Source of the DNA: Streptomyces sp. S465
Lineage (GTDB): Bacteria; Actinomycetota; Actinomycetes; Streptomycetales; Streptomycetaceae
Direction: 5' to 3'
Length of the DNA stretch: 64,000 nucleotides
Assembly (NCBI RefSeq): GCF_026898115.1
Contig: NZ_CP114036.1
Span: forward strand, 9,294,001-9,358,000
The notes under the pieces are model-generated. The model was given only the letters and a program-made list of their open reading frames with translations. It was not told where the DNA came from and did no database searches. Positions 62,171 to 64,000 of this stretch are shown here, one piece after another. A program made the translations under genes and the position numbers. Positions within the stretch are counted from its first letter, which is position 1, and each line of letters begins with the position of its first letter.

Positions 62171-63133
62171 TCAGACCAGGCGCGCAGGGCGCTCAGGATC
62201 GTCACTGACGCGGGCCGACGCCCAGCCGAGCGCGGTGCGGGTGCCGTCGGCCTTGTCCACCCAGACCTCCAGCTCCAGCCGGTCACCGCGGACGCCGACG
62301 ACGGCACCGCTCGTGGTCAGCTCGTCGCCGACGAAGGCCGGGGAGACGAAGCGGAGGTCGACTTCGCCGGAGGTGAAGAACGTCGTGCCGAAGAGCTCGA
62401 CCAGGTTGGCGATGATGAACCCGGTCTGCTGCTGGGCCTGCACGATCGTGCGGTCCAGGCCGGAGGCCGCGGCCTTCTCCGGGTGGGTGTGCACATTGGC
62501 GTAGCCGCGGCCTGCCCAGGAGAAGACGGACATCTGGTCCTGGGTGAAGGTGATGGTGCGCCGGGGCAGCGCGGCGCGCTCGGGAGCGTCGAGTGTGGCC
62601 CGCTCCAGGGGGCGGACGGACGGGTCGACGGTGCCGAGCACGGTGCGTGACCGTGCCTCGCCCGCCGTGCGGTTCCGCCCGGTGACCTCACCGGCGACCG
62701 TCCGCATGATCTCCTTGCCGACGTGCCGCACCAGCAGCCGTCCGTCGGCGCCGCGGGCCTCCGCCTCCAGGACGACGTAACCCTGTCCGCGGCGCTCGTA
62801 CTTCTGTGTGTAGCCGCCTTCGACGGTGACCGTCTCGCCGACCGCAACGGGGGAGTGGAAGGTGAGGTGCTCGTGCGTGTGCAGGCCCTGGGCGGTGTTG
62901 CCGTCGTAGTTCTCGTAGAACAGGAAGAGCAGGTCGTTGGCGAGGACCAGAGGATGGCCCACCGGTCCGCCGAACGGCGAGGTTCCGAAGTACCAGGACC
63001 CGAAGTCGTCCTCGCTGTAGGCGTAGTCGAGCACCTTACGCCGGTCCACGGTCACGGTGACAGGTCCCATCGGCTCGGGAACTTCGACCAACTCGTAGCG
63101 GGCTTCCTTCAACTGAGACGTCTGCGACTTCAT
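62171..63133 (-). CDS. MaoC/hot-dog-fold dehydratase-like protein 1
   Basis: 320 residues from ATG 63133, preceded by GGAGGTGACG. Double hot-dog layout like the protein at 59748-60758: SWYFGTSPFGGPVGHPLVLA, GLHTHEHLTFHSPVAVGETV, YERRGQGYVVLEAEARGADG, and C-terminal GYANVHTHPEKAAASGLDRT, IVQAQQQTGFIIANLVELFG. First gene of the seven-gene operon, directly after the promoter/operator. The family hydrates or dehydrates enoyl- or hydroxyacyl-CoA esters, for example mesaconyl-CoA. Confidence 0.82.
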   Translation of the reverse strand: MKSQTSQLKEARYELVEVPEPMGPVTVTVDRRKVLDYAYSEDDFGSWYFGTSPFGGPVGHPLVLANDLLFLFYENYDGNTAQGLHTHEHLTFHSPVAVGETVTVEGGYTQKYERRGQGYVVLEAEARGADGRLLVRHVGKEIMRTVAGEVTGRNRTAGEARSRTVLGTVDPSVRPLERATLDAPERAALPRRTITFTQDQMSVFSWAGRGYANVHTHPEKAAASGLDRTIVQAQQQTGFIIANLVELFGTTFFTSGEVDLRFVSPAFVGDELTTSGAVVGVRGDRLELEVWVDKADGTRTALGWASARVSDDPERPARLV

Positions 63134-63170
63134 CGTCACCTCCGTGTCAGACCCCAGCAGGGGCAAAAAT

Positions 63171-63219
63171 GTCTAGACGACTAGTCTTTACGTTAGGTAG
63201 ATGCAAATGGAGGTGTCAA
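63171..63219 (-). promoter_or_regulatory. Promoter and GntR-type operator at the operon head
   Basis: On the minus strand TTGACA (63219-63214), 18-base spacer, TAACGT (63195-63190), so transcription starts near 63183. Over the start lie two adjacent perfect 8-bp palindromes, GTCTAGAC (63171-63178) and GACTAGTC (63179-63186). GTCTAGAC matches the core of HutC/DasR-type GntR sites. Binding would block initiation. Confidence 0.7.
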
Positions 63220-63889
63220 TGGGCGTGCGCGTCCTCATGAGATACCTGCGTCTGTACGGGGGAAGCGACCTGAGGGGCGCTGTCGCCCTGGCAAGGGCCG
63301 GTCTGCGTGTGAGTCGATCGGCGCCGGCGTCGTAGCTTTGCCGACGCGGGGTACCGCACTCATCCCCGTCACCGGCGCCCTCATCGGGGATACGCTCACC
63401 GCGACCGTACGCACCGGACGTCAGGGCCTCGCCGTCCTCGCGCAGCGCACGACGGGCCGGCCGGGGATGACATTCGCCCCGGAGCGGGACAGCAGGAACG
63501 CCGGCAACACCAGCCACTGAGACCCGGTCGGGTCCCGGGCCCGCCGCGGGCCCGGAACCTCGCACCCGGATCGAGGCAGACGTCGGCGTCGTCGAACCAG
63601 GGCACATCCACGCGCGACCGGCTCTACGCGACCTGGGGTTCGGAGCGGTGATGGATGCGGTCGGAGACAGCTGCTGAACTCCGGCAACCTCGTGCGGGTC
63701 GCCGGAAACCGGCGGCCCGCACGCTGCCCTGGGGTGTCCGGCCTTCGTCGGCGCACCAGCACACGGAGTCCGGGACGCCGGCGCGGCCCACCGCGGCGTC
63801 AGACCCAGCGGAGGCGACCGTAGAGCACGGTCCCACGGCGCCCGGAGCCGGCTGAGACCGCGGCCTGCAGAGGCGCGCCGACCTGCGAT
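63220..63889. other. Gap to the right edge
   Basis: About 670 bases. The minus-strand frame that runs through here is arginine/proline-rich and does not look like a protein until it reaches the integrase fragment. No promoter, repeat or RNA gene is evident. Confidence 0.4.
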
Positions 63890-64000
63890 GTGCCGGCTTG
63901 GTGTCAGTGGCGGCACGTGCTTGAGCACGTGCCAGTGGAAGGCGGACTGGGAACTCGGCGCCGTTGTCGGTCTGGATGACCTCGACCTGGAGCGGCAGAC
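63890..64000 (-). pseudogene. IS481/IS3-type integrase-core fragment, cut by window edge
   Basis: From the edge the minus strand reads LPLQVEVIQTDNGAEF, the second catalytic-Asp block (QTDNGAEF) of IS481/IS3-family DDE transposases. One indel later another frame gives QSAFHWHVLKHV, the block that normally follows directly. The remaining sequence then departs from the family, so the 3' part is lost. The rest may continue outside the window. Confidence 0.65.

Noticed and set aside
63188..63889. Minus-strand frame continuing from the integrase fragment
   Set aside because: After the short integrase block it becomes Arg/Pro-rich with no recognisable protein, so it was not called as a gene.
1..64000. 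tRNA genes, rRNA, CRISPR arrays, riboswitches
   Set aside because: No cloverleaf with a GTTCRA arm, no regularly spaced direct repeats and no conserved riboswitch core were noticed by eye; a covariance-model scan would be needed to exclude them.

Overview
The window is very GC-rich, with strong third-position GC bias, GTG/TTG starts, several apparently leaderless genes and TTGACA-type promoters with 16-18 bp spacers. Together with its gene content (mycothiol-dependent isomerase family, DUF4157, RDD, Trypco2, a CebR-type box, large sets of TetR/GntR/Lrp regulators), this points to a Streptomyces or a close actinomycete. There are no core housekeeping genes, rRNA or tRNA. It reads as accessory chromosome: catabolic cassettes, a probable conflict system, and stretches of decaying genes and insertion-sequence scraps.

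Layout. 1-8550: a truncated M19 dipeptidase, an Old Yellow Enzyme, a mycothiol-dependent isomerase-like protein, a large transketolase/E1-type thiamine enzyme divergent from its Lrp regulator, and an amidase. 8614-17292: a transposase scrap, then a three-gene cassette of Trypco2 protein, trypsin-STAND NTPase with a long helical C-terminus, and a two-TM NTPase of 1210 residues. This is the most interesting system in the window. 17367-27445: small enzymes (SnoaL-like, SDR, PPOX, alpha/beta hydrolases, zinc alcohol dehydrogenase), each with a divergent TetR gene and visible operators, plus a DUF4157 (eCIS-core) protein and a decayed IS5-type element with intact terminal repeats. 27446-30050: a graveyard of SDR, XRE-cupin, MFS, CoA-transferase and citryl-CoA lyase fragments. 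30051-34263: tautomerase, a GH30 glucuronoxylanase behind a CebR-type box, an IS21-like scrap and an NCS1 permease.

34824-41247: a tandem Lrp regulator and a tightly coupled operon of NodB-fold hydrolase, MHS-type transporter, SDR and a ketopantoate-reductase/M20-peptidase fusion. 41570-43044: TetR-SDR pair. 43045-44240: fragments of a sugar-uptake locus. 44373-50631: a TetR-controlled acyl-CoA operon (AMP ligase, acyl-CoA dehydrogenase, MFS) and a serine hydrolase; both carry the same operator. 50649-54403: lipoprotein, Tat-tagged DJ-1/PfpI protein, RDD membrane protein and DUF1266 protein. 54623-63186: a seven-gene minus-strand operon (MaoC, MFS, MaoC, TPP enzyme, CoA-transferase, GntR, FGGY kinase) with a promoter and operator at its head. 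The right edge holds an IS481-like integrase fragment.

Most genes fall into self-contained catabolic modules of transporter, CoA activation, lyase or dehydratase and local regulator. Functions are assigned by recognising families by eye; substrates are inferences throughout.
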